Below, piece after piece: positions 32,589-45,873 of a stretch of 64,000 nt of DNA (position 1 is the stretch's first letter; the number at the start of each line of letters is the position of its first letter). The notes beneath the pieces are model-generated. The model had not been told where the DNA came from. It did not search any database and saw only the letters and a list, made by a program, of their open reading frames with translations. The DNA comes from Pisolithus tinctorius (Eukaryota > Basidiomycota > Agaricomycetes > Boletales > Pisolithaceae), in the NCBI GenBank assembly GCA_024663395.1, contig JANFAH010000068.1, positions 62,001 to 126,000 on the forward strand, given 5' to 3'. Made by a program: the position numbers and the translations under genes.

Positions 32589-35070
32589 ATGTCGCAATCG
32601 AATGCATTTGCTGGACTATGGACATCGCTTCCGACGTCACTGACGCCATGGATGTAAGTCAACCTACACCCGCCCCCATCTTATCCGGACTTTCTAGTCT
32701 CCAGCCTAGATGTCGTAAATTCAATGGGTTATACCCAAATGACGCCCGTGCAGGCGTCCACGATACCCCTCTTTATGCAACACAAGGATGTAGTCGTTGA
32801 GGCCGTCACCGGCTCCGGTAAAACGCTGGCTTTTGTGGTCCCAATACTCGAGCGCTTGATCAGGAGGGAATCCAAGCTCAGGAGGAATGAAATTGGTGCC
32901 TTGGTCATCAGTCCGACCAGGTATGACATTTGCCTGTTGGTTAAGTTCTCTCTAGTTACCCGTGTGTTCGGTACAGGGAACTCGCCACTCAGATACATTC
33001 CGTCTTTTCGTTATTTTTGTCTTCCCAACCGGATTCACAACCTTCGGCTACGGCAGATGAGGGCGAACCATCATATACACCGTCGGACAATCATTTCCCT
33101 CCTCCACTTCTCCTCGTTTCATCAGACCAGTCCTCCCCAGCGCAGGACATACAAAGGTTTCTAGACACGGGCGCTGATATAGTGATAGGCACGCCAGGTC
33201 GGGCGGACGAATTCCTTATGGGTAAGGGTAAGATGGTGGTCAGTGTAAAAGAATTAGAGGTCCTGGTGCTTGATGAAGCAGACAGGTGACTTGAACTATG
33301 GCGTTCCAGGGATATCCGGCTCATTTTACTCCCAGGTTGCTTGACTTAGGTTTCAAGGAGGTACTTACGCGTATCATCACTCACCTTCCAAAGCAAAGGC
33401 GTACTGGGCTATTCAGTGCGACAATGACGGATGCTGATGCACTCTCCGATCTCGTGCGCGTGGGATTGCGAAATCCGGCACGTATCATCGTCAAGGTGCA
33501 GTCAAAGAAGTCGAAGAAAATGGATGGGGGCAGTAAGGAATCGACGGGAGAGGTCATCGAAGAAAGGCGAACGCCAGCAGGGTGGGTGTTTGTGCACAGC
33601 GTTCCAGCCTCACAATTTAGACAAATTCCAGTCTTCAAAACTTCTATATCAGTTGCTTAACCTCGGAGAAGCTTATACAGTTAGTGCGGGTCATCCAGCA
33701 CGACCTTGCGACGTACCAATCATCCCACTTCATTGTCTACTTTGCAACTTGTGCATGCGTGGATTATTTCTACCGAGTACGTAGTCTCATTATATTCGTC
33801 TCAAGTGTTCAGGTCTCTTTAGGGAGAAGAAAGGTTCTTCCTGCCATCCTGCCGCCCAATGCGAACCTGTATTCCATTCATGGTCACCTTTCACCCACAG
33901 CTAGAACGCGCGCTTTGTCGTCCTTCTCTTCCTCGGTATCGACTCCAAACACCCCCTCGATATTACTTGCCACGGATGTAGCCGCCCGCGGCCTTGATCT
34001 TCCCAATGTGGATGTCGTGATTCAATTTGATCCACCATCCGACCCCAAGGCATTCTCTCATCGATGCGGCCGGACTGCGCGCGCGGGGAAGAGCGGACGT
34101 GCTTACGTATTTCTTACAAGTAAAGAAACGGAGTATATCGGTAAGCGTTCCCTTCGCCAGTAGAGCCAAATCCAAACGGTCTTCTCCGCAGATTTCTTGG
34201 CGGTGCGCAAGATCCCGGTTGTCCGACACCCGTACATCGGAGTCGGCGGAGGGCTTGCGAGCAACGAGATGCATAAGCCGTCCGAAGAAGATCCCGTTGT
34301 TCCAGAGTACCTCTCTAAAATCCGACAGGTCGTCCTCACAGACCGTGCGCTGAATGACAAGGTAAGAGCTTGCTTCGGTTCGAGTTTGACCTGTGTTGTT
34401 ACCGCGACCTACCTACCCATTTTCCATCTGCGTAGGCGATGAAAGCTTTCGTCTCCTTCGTGCGCGCTTACTCAAAACATGAAGCGTCTTACATATTCCG
34501 ACTCAAAGCCCTCGATTTGGTTGGTGTCGCCAAAGCATTCGGCCTCCTCCGACTACCGCGCATGCCTGAACTGAAGGGTGTCAACATGGAGGGATGGGAG
34601 GATGCACAAGTCGACGTGAGTAGTCCGTTCTCCACCCGCGATGCACCCTTAACGGCTGCCGATGGCGAACATGTTAACAGTGGGACGCCTACGCCTATGC
34701 TGACAAGGCCCAAGAAGCGAAACGCCTCCAAACAGGATCCAAGAAAGACCACGCCAACGAAAAAGAACGAGAAGCCGCCGAGGCTCGTGCGGTTAAACGA
34801 AAGCGCAACACGGCCTGGAGCCAACAAGCGGAGGTGAAAGAGAAGAAGGAGAAGAGGAGGCTCAAGAAGGACAGAAAGCGGCAGTGGCTGAAAGCGCAGG
34901 CTGCCGGAACGAGCACTGCTCAGACAGGAGAGAACGGTCATGAAACTGAAAGCGATGGGGACCAGGATGATTGGGATGAGCTTATGAAAGAGGAGAGGAT
35001 GGCAAAGAAAGTAAGAAGGGGTGAGACCACGCAGGAAGAATTTGACGAAACATTTGGCGGACTAGCCTAG
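32589..35070 (+). CDS. spb4: DEAD-box rRNA helicase Spb4 (DDX55-like)
   Basis: ATP-dependent RNA helicase of 60S ribosome assembly in the nucleolus. Nine exons: 32589-32653, 32705-32920, 32977-33285, 33336-33581, 33632-33776, 33813-34140, 34192-34361, 34436-34615, 34681-35070; 682 aa. Motifs in order: Q motif [11 protein letters not shown], Walker A TGSGKT, PTREL-type SPTRELATQ, GTPGR, DEAD, SAT, then the second RecA domain with [14 protein letters not shown] and [15 protein letters not shown]. The Spb4-type C-terminus ([17 protein letters not shown]) and a Lys/Glu-rich coiled tail follow. All helicase motifs are intact and the length fits. Exon 2 begins inside [11 protein letters not shown], which fixes the first intron. 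It is convergent with the PX gene, with 230 bp between the stops. Confidence 0.93.
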
Positions 35071-35301
35071 CAAACCTGCGACCATATTGACCAGTAATAG
35101 TACTCAGTGAGTCCTTTCGCAAGATTCCCGAAAATCGTCAGGAAATACACTGTAGAGATACATTTGACTAAGCTATACCCTAACGTATTAACAAGTTTAG
35201 TGCACGATATCTCCATGAGGCTAAAATAGATATACAGGGCAGCTCTTTGTATTGATCTAGTCTTGATATAACGCCCTCAATCGGAGTGACAGCGTGCTGC
35301 G

Positions 35302-38300
35302 TCATTGCTGAGGGTAGAGTAAAGGACGCATCTAGAGAAAGTATGACCTAGGTCAGAGAGAATCCTGAGAATGACGAGTAAGAGATCTCACCATTTCCAC
35401 AAAAACAGGTAATAGAAGCGGAATATGTTTCAGTTCTGGGGGCTGCAATCCACCAGGAGCATTTTTTTTGGCCTTCTGGGGAGCAGGCGAATTCGAGCCC
35501 GACTGCCCATGCATTCGAGATGCCAATGTGGCCTGGCGTACAGATGATGTACGCCCGTTGACCGATAGCTGTGATGACGATCGTCTCCTGGGTATAGGCG
35601 GACTAGGCGAAGAAGGCGCCAGGGGGCCCGGCGGACGCGGCGGTAGTGGTTTGTCAAACTGTGGGGGCAGCGGCGGGACCGGTGGAAGTGCGCTGCTTTC
35701 CTTGGAGCTCCGCGAACCTCGATCTTTATCCCTAGCGAAGCTCATCGACCTTGCGTTCCGAAGTGAAAAAGTACGTTGGCGAACTTCCTGAGGCGAGGGC
35801 GCGTGAGACACAAACGGTTGGGTATTCTTCCTGGCGTGCATGGGTGAGAAATTTACCGGCCGTGAGCACCCTGGATGAGCGAGCGCTTTGGTAGGAGCAA
35901 TTGGTTCAGGAAAGGACTGCTTGGATGGGAGCAACTCCTCTGATGCCTCTTCATCCTCTTCGCTGTCTGTTCCGAAATCACTGCTATCCTCGTCGTCTGT
36001 TACGTCTTCTGACTCATCATCCTCGTCCTCTTCATCATCCTCACCGTCGTCCTCTCCATCTGCCTCCGCAAAGAGCTCGTTCTCGTTTCCTCTTGTGAAC
36101 TCACCGATACCAATCTCCCTGGCAACACTATGCACAAAGGCCTCCGCCTCCTTAGCAGTGGCAGCATCGGCGTCGTCACCACTACTCCTCTCACCTCCAG
36201 CCTGCGAGCGCCAAAACTGTCTGCGCACACGTTCCTCGTGTACCACTTTCAGCGCGTAGTGATATCGTGCCACCCTATCCACCTCTTCTAGTATTGCGGC
36301 TCTCTCTTCGTCTCCTGCAGGTAACAATGTCTCCAATGAAATCTTATGTGCCGCCCCTTCGATTTCCGTGCCCGAACCCACACCATCCCGTGCGACGGTA
36401 AGGAACCGCTCGATCCAACGCATGAGGCCGTCAAAAAGTCCTGCGCCTTTGGAGTGTACATTGTGTACGAAGGTGTAGAAAGCTTGTTCATGTCTGTTCA
36501 CGAGGTCGACAAAGGCTTGAACGGTTTGTGTTGGGTCTGTTTGGGAAACTGAACGACGCCGTGGTCAAGACTGAAGAATCTTAGCGGGAAGCCAGATCAA
36601 GAAACTTACGATCTTCGGTTTGTTCTACTGTCCGGATGAGGTCATTAATGAAGTTCTGGAGATCCCCCAATGAATCAGCAATGCTGGCCGCCCGATAAAC
36701 CTGTGCAAGCGGCGCATAGAAGATGGTGATGATATCTTTCAGCAAGTCCGCCGTCACGCCCTGACAACCTCATCAGCGTGTGGACGCAACAGACGCACGA
36801 CACCCTTACCTCGAAAATGAGCGCGATCAACTGCTCCCGATCTCTGAGCCTCGAATATAATCTCACCAGCGTCTTCAGGTCCTCAAATAACCACACCTCC
36901 TCGTCCGATGGACCCTCGTCATCGCTATCCTCGCCCCTCTTCTTCCTCTCTCGTTCCCATGCCTCCCACTTACGTCCAGCCTGCTCAATCCGCGCGAGTT
37001 GCACGCGACTCAACATAGGCTCCTCTCTTCCATGCATAATGGCACGCAAGAGATGGACGTTATCGGTGACCGCCGAGGCGCGATAAAAATCCTGTACCTC
37101 ACGAGGCGCGTAGACGAACGCACGAACCTTGTTGCATAATACGGGGTCGCCAACCTTCTCAGACACGTGTTGGATGTAGGTCGAGAGGGATTTGACTTCT
37201 TCGGAAAGGGAGGAAGTAAATAGCCTACAGATTGCTAAGTGGATGTGGTGGGTAGGGGAAAGGGAGTGCACTACCGTTGCAACAGACTTCGACCGCCAAA
37301 AGGTTGGGCGAGGAAAATATCCAAGACAGCTGCCTTCGTGTGAGCGTGACTTATACCCTAGTTAGTATAACGTACTCCGTATCATCCCGACAGGGTTGCT
37401 GATCTTTAAGGCTGCCTTGAGGACGAAGTAGGGCATGAGACCATGTGTGCGCTTGAGACTCGCAAACGTCTCGGAAGAATTGTCGGATGCCACGTATGTC
37501 TGAAATAACGTTGAAGCAAGGCTACGTCCCGAGAAATCGTGAGCACGACGCGCTCTGAGCCACCCGGTCAAACAACGCACGATATCCTAGCCCACTCAAT
37601 TACAGCCTGGTAGTTTTTGGGCAACTGCTCAATACTTGGGGTAACCTTGATGATGGCAAAGACTTGCATGAGGCCATCCTTTCCGATGATCTCCCCCTTG
37701 ACGCTGCGGACAGATTCACGCAAACCATCGATGCGGACACTTATCTCGTGTGCGAAACGTCTGCGGCCTTCGTCTCTGACATGGTCGGCGTCTTCGCGGC
37801 GTCGCGCGTCCTCCTGTTCCGCCGGCGTGAGTCTGGTGGGACCGCTGAGGAGGAACGAGCGGAGGACGGGCGAGGAGGCAAAGGTAGGGTTGGTGAGCAA
37901 AGTGTGGAGATAGCCACGGAGGGTAAGGCGATTCTTCTCGCGTGAAAGGCGCTCAGGAGGTTGGGATTGAAACGGGCCGTATTGCCGTGAGTTACTGTAG
38001 TGAGCGCCAGGTATATGAGACGGTTGCGAGAGAGAGTCTTGAGAGAGGTTGAATGTACTCTGGGAGGGTGACTGGGCCAGCGTCGGGGAGGATACGTCGA
38101 CGGCAGTACGGTCTTTAGCCGGAGGAGGCGGGACGAGTTCGTCTTGGTAAGCTTTGCACAACTGATAGTGGATAAGAGTCGACTAGTACTCTGGTAACTC
38201 GAGTAATACGCACCTCATCTGCAAGCGTCTTGAAGTCTCCGTATCGGCGGGAGACGCAGACCTCTCTGTCTTTGGACAGACGAGTGCGGATGATGAATTC

Positions 38301-39018
38301 CTGAAAAATGATAAGGGACTGCTGTGGCGGGGGAATGAGGGATGACACGGACTTCGTGCACACGATTCCTGACCCGGCCCTTGTCGGTGACGGTGCGAAT
38401 GCAGACAATGTTGACGTCGAAGACATCCCTTCGTTTCTTTCGTCTGTTCTTCATGAGGCTTTCTATTCTGTCCAGGTCCGACTGTGATAGTCTGACGACT
38501 TGCTCCGGCTCTACGAGTTTGGTGCCTGAGCTGAACAACATGGCAAGATTGCGCTCGACCTTCGCTAGGATCTTGAGGCGGGTAGCCTCGATGGTCTCGT
38601 CATCGTCTGCGTCTTCGATGAGAATAGTTGGAGAAAGATTTCTAGCAAAAACGCTAGCTACGAATGGCTGTAGTTTATCAGAGTAAAAATCCTTGGGTGC
38701 CGCGGCCATGAACGGGAACGTGAGCACAAAATGCCTGAAGATGTATCTGAGGAACGGAAGATCGAGTTTCTGAGCAGACTTTTGCGGCGGCGAAAAGGGT
38801 GGACCGAGGTAGGCGAGGGTGGACGCGTTGTCGGCTGGTGCATTGGTGATGTCATCGAGTTCCTTGTGTAGCTGGAGTTGGATGAGGGATTTCTTGAGGT
38901 AGTGGGCCCGGATGGGCGTAAGGGTGGTGGGTCCGTCTTCCCGAACGTCGTCTTGCTGTGTTTCTGGCGTTGCTGGCACCGGGCGGGTTGGACGGGCAGG
39001 CCGTGACGAGGAGGACAT
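35302..39018 (-). CDS. PX-domain protein with PXB/DUF3818 region (YPR097W-like)
   Basis: Large phosphoinositide-binding protein of the fungal PX/DUF3818 family; the yeast member YPR097W is linked to lipid distribution. Nine exons from the right: 38353-39018, 38214-38300, 37581-38161, 37376-37521, 37275-37329, 36810-37224, 36610-36760, 35392-36548, 35302-35331; 1095 aa. N-terminal helical PX-associated domain (about residues 30-150), PX domain (RTRLSKDREVCVSRRYGDF with the Arg-Arg-Tyr signature, then a Pro/Ser-rich insert and the RLTLRGYLHTLL helix), the long DUF3818 helical region (YIQHVSEKVGDPVLCNKVRAFVYAP), an acidic Asp/Glu tract and a Pro/Ser-rich tail. The last exon of ten codons rests on splice phase and is the least certain. 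Function beyond lipid binding is inference. Confidence 0.85.
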
Positions 39019-39092
39019 GAGGGGAAATGACTGTGGCTGTGCGATAATGTCGCTAAATGTACGGAGTATTTACAGGGGCTGCAGTAATGTCG

Positions 39093-39615
39093 TCATGCAC
39101 TGTTAGGTGTATACACTTTATGACCCTTGTACGTCCTCCTGTTTGGCTCGTCCAAGAGCTTTTTGAGCTTACCGGCGACTTCTTTGACGCCCTGCCGACA
39201 ATCTTCCATGCCTCTCCAAGTGCCTGCGACGCTCCAACACTCTGAACATGCTTTCGAGGCCTCGTTGAAGGTCTCGAGTTCGAGCTCGTCTCTGTGATGC
39301 AATACGACAACAACATCTGCGAGTTGGTTGAATCCGGTTTGCCAGGTGACGATGCCACCCTCAGAGTTTGTGGATGTGTCTGTTAGGAGATAGGAGGACG
39401 CAAGCCCGATCGCGCGTCTGAGGATGGACTGGTCGATCGTGCCTGACTCGCGGGTCATGCGGGCGATCACGTCCACTACGAATTGCGCGTAGTCAGTAGG
39501 CTACGGGAGGGATGCCGGGTGAGTGAAGTGGGGGGCTGGTGGGTTGTGAGCTACTGACCGGCATGTCTAATTCAAAGTGAATCGGATTGAGTAGGATGGG
39601 TTGATGATGCTCCAT
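39093..39615 (-). CDS. Small unknown helical protein, 154 aa
   Basis: Two exons, 39559-39615 and 39093-39500, join in frame from MEHHQPILLNPIHFELDMP to TYKGHKVYTPNSA. Predicted character is soluble and mostly helical with several cysteines; no signal peptide, membrane segment or motif that I recognise. The intron has GTCAGT...CGTAG ends. The stop lies only 74 bp before the start of the PX gene on the same strand, so the PX promoter must overlap this gene. It is divergent from the CCDC47-like gene, 185 bp apart. I see no reason to doubt that it is real, since the frame is clean and the intron phase is exact, but I can assign no function. Confidence 0.6.
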
Positions 39616-39800
39616 GAAAGTGGGTGGACAGACTTGCCTGAATTTCGAAACGCCCTGCTGGTCTTTTACCAGTGCTACCAAGGGGTGGTAAGCGACTCGA
39701 TCTCTGGTACATTCGGGCCATCCGCTCCGCCGGCATTCCCCGAAAGATACTCTCCGGGTTCCCCGGGATTCAAGCGTCAAGCCTCGGCCGCCATTCCCCC

Positions 39801-41058
39801 ATGGCCTCTCTGCTCGTCCCCCCTCCGTATTCCTTGCCAGACCATTACGACGGCTGGCAGTTGTCCTGGAAGTTCCTCGTGTTCAGACCAGCCAGTATGT
39901 CCCCCCTTCTCACTGTCTTTCCTTGCCTGTCATCTCAACACGGTGAGTTAGTCTTACGCGTCCAGGCATGTCTTCTTCTCGCACTCCTGGTCTACGCCGG
40001 ACTCTCCCTCTACGGAAAGACCGCCAACGCGCGCAAGGCCGACAGATTTTATTCTGTTGTGCTTCCACTCTTCTCTCAGCAGTTTTCTAAACCAACGTCC
40101 GGCCTCGTATCAGACGGTCCCTCGGACTTTTTCGTCTTCTCGACCGGTCGACGCGCCATCTCTTCCCTCCACACTGTTCTCGCCCTTCGGCCGCGCCATG
40201 ACCTACTACAGTTCATCTGGCAGTACCTCTGGTCTGCATATGACCTGCGCTATGAGCCTTTTGATGCCCTCACTTTCGACTTCACCCTCGGTAGCGATGC
40301 AGCTGCAGCAACGCCCGATTTTATTTGGGCTGTCATGCGCAAGTCGGAACTCACAGTCATCCGTGATCAACGCTGGGACTTGGTACGCATCCGTTCAATT
40401 TCGTTCGCACTTCTTTGACGCCCTCCACACAGCAGACATTTACTCGCACGGCCAACCATCCAGGCCTCGACTCCACCCTCTCCGTTATGTCCGAGTTCGC
40501 AGACGTGACAGAAACGCTTGTGAAGCTCGCTCCGTCTAGGAACTCTACACCACTTCTTACCCTCATCTCCTCTGCATTGCCCTACCTCCGTGTCTTCTCC
40601 ATCACGGATCAGCCAGAGGAGCGTCCATCTGCATCTGCTCTTGCCACCAAATCGAAACGTGTCATTCTCACCTTCGACTTGCCAGACGACACCCAAGGTG
40701 TCAACCGTATCTTGCCACTTTTGGAGGGTACTTTCGCACTTGTAGACCTTCTCGCCACAGGCAGAGTCACTTTCCGCCCTGAAACACGTGCCAAAATCCG
40801 GAAGATCCGCGAAGACGTCGAAAAAACTGTCAAAGAAGAAGAAGAAAAGGAGAAGAGAGAAGAAGTGCTCGAGGACAGGCGTTCCGCGAAACGCAAGGCT
40901 GAAGAAGAAAGATTCGCGAAGCTCGGCGCGGCAGACCAGAAGAAGGTAGCATATTTCTCGGCTTACCGCGTCTCCTTCTGAATATTGTCTAGGCTTTGGA
41001 GCGAGAACGGAAACGTGCCCTCAAGAAATCGCAGGGAAAGCTCGTCCGCAAAGTTTGA
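39801..41058 (+). CDS. CCDC47-like (DUF1682) ER membrane protein
   Basis: Homologue of CCDC47, an ER membrane protein that in animals acts in the PAT/multipass translocon with calcium-related roles; the fungal role is less known. Four exons: 39801-39894, 39952-40382, 40436-40945, 40993-41058; 366 aa. A single membrane segment (ACLLLALLVYAGLSLYG) near residue 40 is followed by a cytosolic domain with FYSVVLPLFSQQF and a C-terminal Lys/Glu-rich coiled coil ending KKSQGKLVRKV, which matches the family layout. The first intron is set by phase: an unspliced reading is also open but would insert about 20 residues before the membrane segment. Divergent from the small gene at 39093, convergent with the STB6-like gene. 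Confidence 0.85.
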
Positions 41059-41372
41059 GCGTCTGCCGGGTTCGTGCAATCCTGTGAATTAGGAAGTACA
41101 TGCAATCTGTCCGTCACTTCAAAGTCTCGGCATGCTCAGCCCTCGCCGATGCCCCCCATTGAATTGCGTAATTTGTTTGCACATGTCGCGTACTCTCCGC
41201 TTTAGCGATTATTATTGCGCCAATGGTGAGAAGACAAAAAAAAAATTGAAATGATGAAACGGGACGGAATTGATTGGCTGATGCTAAGTTCGGGTACAGA
41301 TGGTAGTAAACACTTCGTGATTAACCGATAGTCTTCATTAAAAGTTCGCTGGGTGTCCCACGTTACAACTAT
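41059..41372. other. Convergent 3' regions
   Basis: Gap of 314 bp between the stops of the CCDC47-like and STB6-like genes, presumably both 3' UTRs. It contains an A-run at 41238-41247. No gene seen. Confidence 0.5.
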
Positions 41373-44300
41373 TTAGCTTCCTGCCGAGTCGCCGGGCATA
41401 TCCCCAACACCGACCACGCTGGCCTGCGCTCCTGGTCCTATGCGTCGCGAAAACCCAAGTCGCGACCCCCAACTCGTCAACACTCTTAATAACCACATCG
41501 GCATCACCCATTGGCGCTCCTCTTCCTCCTCTTCCTCATCCTCCGCGCGGCCAGAGACATCCTCGTGCCCGCCTTCGCTCTCCGTCTCCGTCCGCTCACC
41601 TTCATAGAACGACTCGTTGTCGGTATCAGAACCTCCAGCACGCCTATCCTCTTCTACATCCTGTTCTGTCCTCCCGCTCGCGTCCACAAGCCGCTTGTTC
41701 CCATCCAGCGTCCACTGTACAAGTCTTCTATCCCGGTCTCTGATCCTGCTCGATCTCCGTCGCAGTCGACTCGGTGCACTAATGGCACCGATTCCCGTAT
41801 TAGCCGAGGTTGTAGTCCCATCACCGAATACCTTCGCACGCAACTCCCAAACCTTCGCCCGCAGTGCACGTGTACTTGCCCACATCTCTCCCACACGCAA
41901 CTGCGCCGTCTCGTACTGAAGTGCCGCGACGGGGGGGAGAGGGGGGAACATCTGCAGGATCGCAGCAAGCGACCTCGGAGAGGCTGTCGTCGACGTGCTT
42001 GTATAAGCGCTTTGTGATGATAAAGCACCTTGGGTGGCGACTGTCCTCGTGAGCGTTTTGATGATAGGATCGTGATTTTCGTATGCCGTCCGGAGGGAAG
42101 CATTAGTGTGCGAGAGCGTGTTTGTAAAATACTATGTGGAAATCGAGTGAAGGACTGGTCAAGGGAATTCGGCAACGGTTATCTTACCTCGAGACATTTC
42201 ATCACTCCTTCTAAATGGGCCTCCCGTCTCCGCATGACAAGAATTTGACCACACAACTCCACGTCTATTTGCATCCACTCCACACGCAACACAGGAGTAT
42301 GTCTGACAGAGTCCAGATCATGGAAAGTGTGTCGCCTACAGAGAGCCACATCTCAGCATGTTCACGAAACGAAACGACGACGACTAACCGGCAGAGCCTT
42401 CTCCCATGCTTCCGAATCTCTTCTTCAAGGACCCTTCCGCACCTCTTCTTAATCCCTCGATCCAACTCCTGTCTCTCCCGGACCGGCAATCTGCAGTTGC
42501 CAGGTCCCAACCAGGGCTCTCCTCTTACACTTGGTGCTTGCGCACTCCGGGTTCCTCTAGGCTCCTGTGCATGTTCGCCACTAGATTGCTTCGGCATGCC
42601 CATCCCAGCGAGGTTCGCAGAGCTTACATCTGCAGACTCCGCTAGCATGAACGGATGATGTGAGCGTGAGATGGCTAGTGGAGTAGCATAAGATTTAGAC
42701 CGTGAGCAAGACATGGAGACGAACATATAGGTGACACCTGTCCGCTACTGGGCAGCTCATCTTCATCATTTGCCCCACCGTCTCTGACAATAAATGCGAA
42801 TTAATAACGTCAGTACCGGATGAGGTGCTTACTGCGGGAGGGTGTGCGCAGAGATGCCCAAACCTTTTACTTCAGACGCAGGGTAGACGTGTCCGGATGA
42901 GGAAGATTGTGCAGACAATGGGATCGCAACGGACGACGCACGACCCGAGAACTTCCCTAGTCCAGGCAAGTCTACCGAGCGCTTCGACCGGTTTATCCTG
43001 CACGCCCACGAGGTGAACAAAAGAGATAACGAAACTGCAGTTTACCAACCCTGCCCACATCTCCAATTTCTTCTGTACCTTTCCGGACCACGCCCCTCCA
43101 AACGCCAACTCGTCCTCCCCGTTGCTCTTCACCGCAGGATCTTCGATATCGCTCAGTGTCGGCCTGTCCTTATCCTTCCAGTTTGCATCGCGTTCCCTTT
43201 CTCGTTCATTGCGCACTAGACGCGCCCACTTCCCTTCAGCTCGCTCTCGCATCCTCACTAGCGCCTCCACCTTCCCACCCCATAGTGCTCTCACACTCCC
43301 CGCTACCTTTTCCTTCTCGTCCATGACATCCATATGCTCCTTCCAGCTCTCCGTATCTCTGCTCCCCCTGTCCTTCTCGCGCTCTCTGTCTCGGTCCCGT
43401 CCGCTCAGCACGATCCTTATCAGTGACCCTAGATCTGCGATGGGACTAATAATACCTCCAGCACCCACACTCGTGCGCGAGACAAGACCCATCACTCTTC
43501 CTCCTAACCCTTTCTTCTCCTCGTCCGTTGCGTCCTCCTCCGACGTCGGGCCGACATCCAGCTTTGATAAGAGCACCCTGTGCACGCGCCGTGAATCTGC
43601 GTGCCGGAGCTTCTCGTGTGCGGAGAGCATCGTGGTGTGGAGAAGAAATGTAAGGTACACTTTGGCCGCACTGGACCCGTATGGGTTCAGGCTGGCACTG
43701 GCGTGTGTGGAAGACCCGGACGAACCCACACTATTGGACAAGCTGAAAACCGTGGCAGAAGGCAATGGTGTGGCAGGGACGAGCGCAGGACCCGTGGAGG
43801 CTAGTCCACCCGTGAGCTGGGTCGCACTTGAGTACCCACCTAAGGATTGGGATTGCGCGTATGAAGCGAGGGCAATGAGGAACTCGTGAGGATGCAGGAA
43901 GGGATCCTTTGGAACGCCTTGTACTAGGGTACAAAGTTTGTTTCGGGCAGACAGCACGAAAGAAAGCAGTAATGAAATCATATTGGGATCTGCTATTCGT
44001 TCCGTTGCCTAAGGCGAATCGTTTGGTCATGCGTCAATTAGACTGGATAAACAACAAGCTCACCTCAAACCCAGGAACTTTCTCGCCGATCTCGGCTCCC
44101 CATCTTCTTATTCCCTCTACAGTTACATCACACAGCAAGCCATCAAACATGGGCCTAAGTATAGGCGGAGACGGCAATGGGAACAGTCCACAAATAGCGA
44201 GTGCAGCCTGAACGAGCTTGACCAGCTCGAGCACATACAAGACGAAATATGGATTCCGCGATGAAGCAGTCGTCATCAGCGCGCTCGTTTGGGATGCATT

Positions 44301-45472
44301 GGAGTGATGGAGACTGACGACGCTAGGTTGATTAGAACTGACGGGGAAATGCGGTCCCTCCGCAGCAGCTGTCGAGAGGGAAAGCGACGTCACTGGATGC
44401 GAATATGCGCGGGAGTGGGTGCGAGAATGTGTCATGGACCTGTATGCACTCGCCGGAGGGGGTGCATCCGAGAAGAAATACATGGACTTGAAACGCTCCT
44501 TGGTCGTTTCGCTACCACGCCGTGAGTAACAAAAAGATGTCCATATAATGCACGACAATCACAGACCTTGGTTCATCGAGCGTGACTGCACCTCGACCGC
44601 TACATCCCATACGAAGGAGATTTATATTTGAATATAATCTGTCTTGCACGGCAAGGAAATCCCCGTCGGGTATATGGACTATGGTGTAGTCCGAGCGAAA
44701 GTGAGCCAGAGAAGTGACCATGAGGGTTCCTTGTTGGATCTAATCCTACGGTTAACTGACTGAAACCAGAACATACCCCCAAGGATAAGCAACTTGCCTG
44801 CTTTGGCCGCCCGCCGACCTGCTTTCGGAGATGCTGAACCGCGGCGGTGAATTCGTCCACCGCCTCTAAATATGACAACTCCGCCATCGGACTCAGTGCG
44901 GTGACGACGATCTGTATAATAGCCCCTGCGGCATCAAAGAGATGCACGGATGGAGAAGGGGTATCCAGCTCCACGTGCCTTGTGAGAAGGGTCGCCAGTG
45001 TACACGGCCAACAGCGTCACAGGACGGTTGCGTTCGACGACCCTGTCCAAGCAGAACTGTGAGACACACACAAACGAAACGTGATCAAGTTGTACCACTT
45101 CTCGACTGCGTAGACTTGGTAACCCGTCAACTCCATGCGCTCCACGACGATCTCAAAGCGGGACTTGAGGCCAATCCAACGTTCTCCATCGCCCTCTACG
45201 TCTATAGCCACGGCGCCCTTTTCCATCGTCGCCGCCGCTGAGCCGGACCGGGAACGTATAAGTTTGCCGGAGGGTTGTTTCGGGCGAGGTGAACGCGTTG
45301 GTACATTGACGGGAAAGGGTGGTGATACGCTATGTATGTTAGTAGAGTTGGGTATTCTAACCGTCGGCATGAGCAGACGCAGCTGCTTGTCCACCTCTGC
45401 CGTCGCCGTGCTTGCCATGGCAAACGAGGCGAGAGAAAGAGGCATTGCCTTAAAAGGGTCTCTCCAAGTCAC
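41373..45472 (-). CDS. STB6-like protein, large conserved fungal protein
   Basis: Eleven exons from the right: 45096-45472, 44975-45042, 44798-44925, 44567-44739, 44064-44511, 43050-44008, 42833-42997, 42738-42783, 42389-42636, 42188-42335, 41373-42131; 1172 aa without a stop. The N-terminus (RMELTGYQVYAVEKWVVERN, then LAVYTGDPSHK) resembles the N-terminal domain of the fungal STB2/STB6 group, known from Sin3 binding in yeast; this name is tentative. Further parts: SLAHFRSDYTIVHIPDGDF, LYSNINLLRMGCSGR, a helical middle part, a Ser/Arg-rich insert, coiled C-terminal helices and an acidic stretch near the end. The third intron starts GC rather than GT. An apparent frameshift at SHKA disappears if a 50-nt intron with GTGGAG donor is spliced. 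Confidence 0.65.
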
Positions 45473-45873
45473 TCATGCACGTGATTATTACCGATGGAGG
45501 GGATCATCGATCAGCGTTTGAAGTTCAAAAAGGAGTCCCATCCCCCTCGAAGTTGTAAATGTCTATGTGCACGTGTTATTGAGTAACGAGCTACTGTGAA
45601 TATCCAAAACAACCAAAAACCCAGAACAAAAACCAAGTGTGAGCGCTTGCAGTCAGATGGTAGTGGTGCAGTGTGGAAGGGTTACATGACTGAGGTCAGA
45701 TGCAAATGAGATACATTGAATGGTAATATGGCATAGTCTGGTTGTGTAGAGTGGGAATATGTGGAATACATGTGAGAAAAATGCATGCAGATGGTCGAAC
45801 CAAGGATGGCGTCATAGGACAATACAGCCACTGGAAAACCACCTGCAACCATGATCAGTTCAAGATCTACATT
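45473..45873. other. Intergenic, upstream of STB6-like gene
   Basis: About 400 bp. Should hold the STB6-like promoter and the 3' UTR of the RING-LON gene. No frame or repeat of note. Confidence 0.5.

Noticed and set aside
35888..36259. Serine-rich frame on the plus strand
   Set aside because: It is the antisense of the acidic Asp/Glu tract of the PX protein.
39801..40418. Uninterrupted frame through the first intron of the CCDC47-like gene
   Set aside because: Splicing 39895-39951 gives RPAILRVQACLLL, which matches the family layout better than the extra 20 residues of the unspliced reading.
43122..43889. 255-aa plus-strand frame inside the STB6-like gene
   Set aside because: It is antisense to a long exon, rich in Ser and Leu as expected from complement of Arg/Glu/Lys codons, with no independent support.
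44926..45042. Apparent one-base frameshift in the STB6-like gene at SHKA
   Set aside because: A 50-nt intron (44926-44974) with correct phase on both sides removes it, so the gene looks intact.
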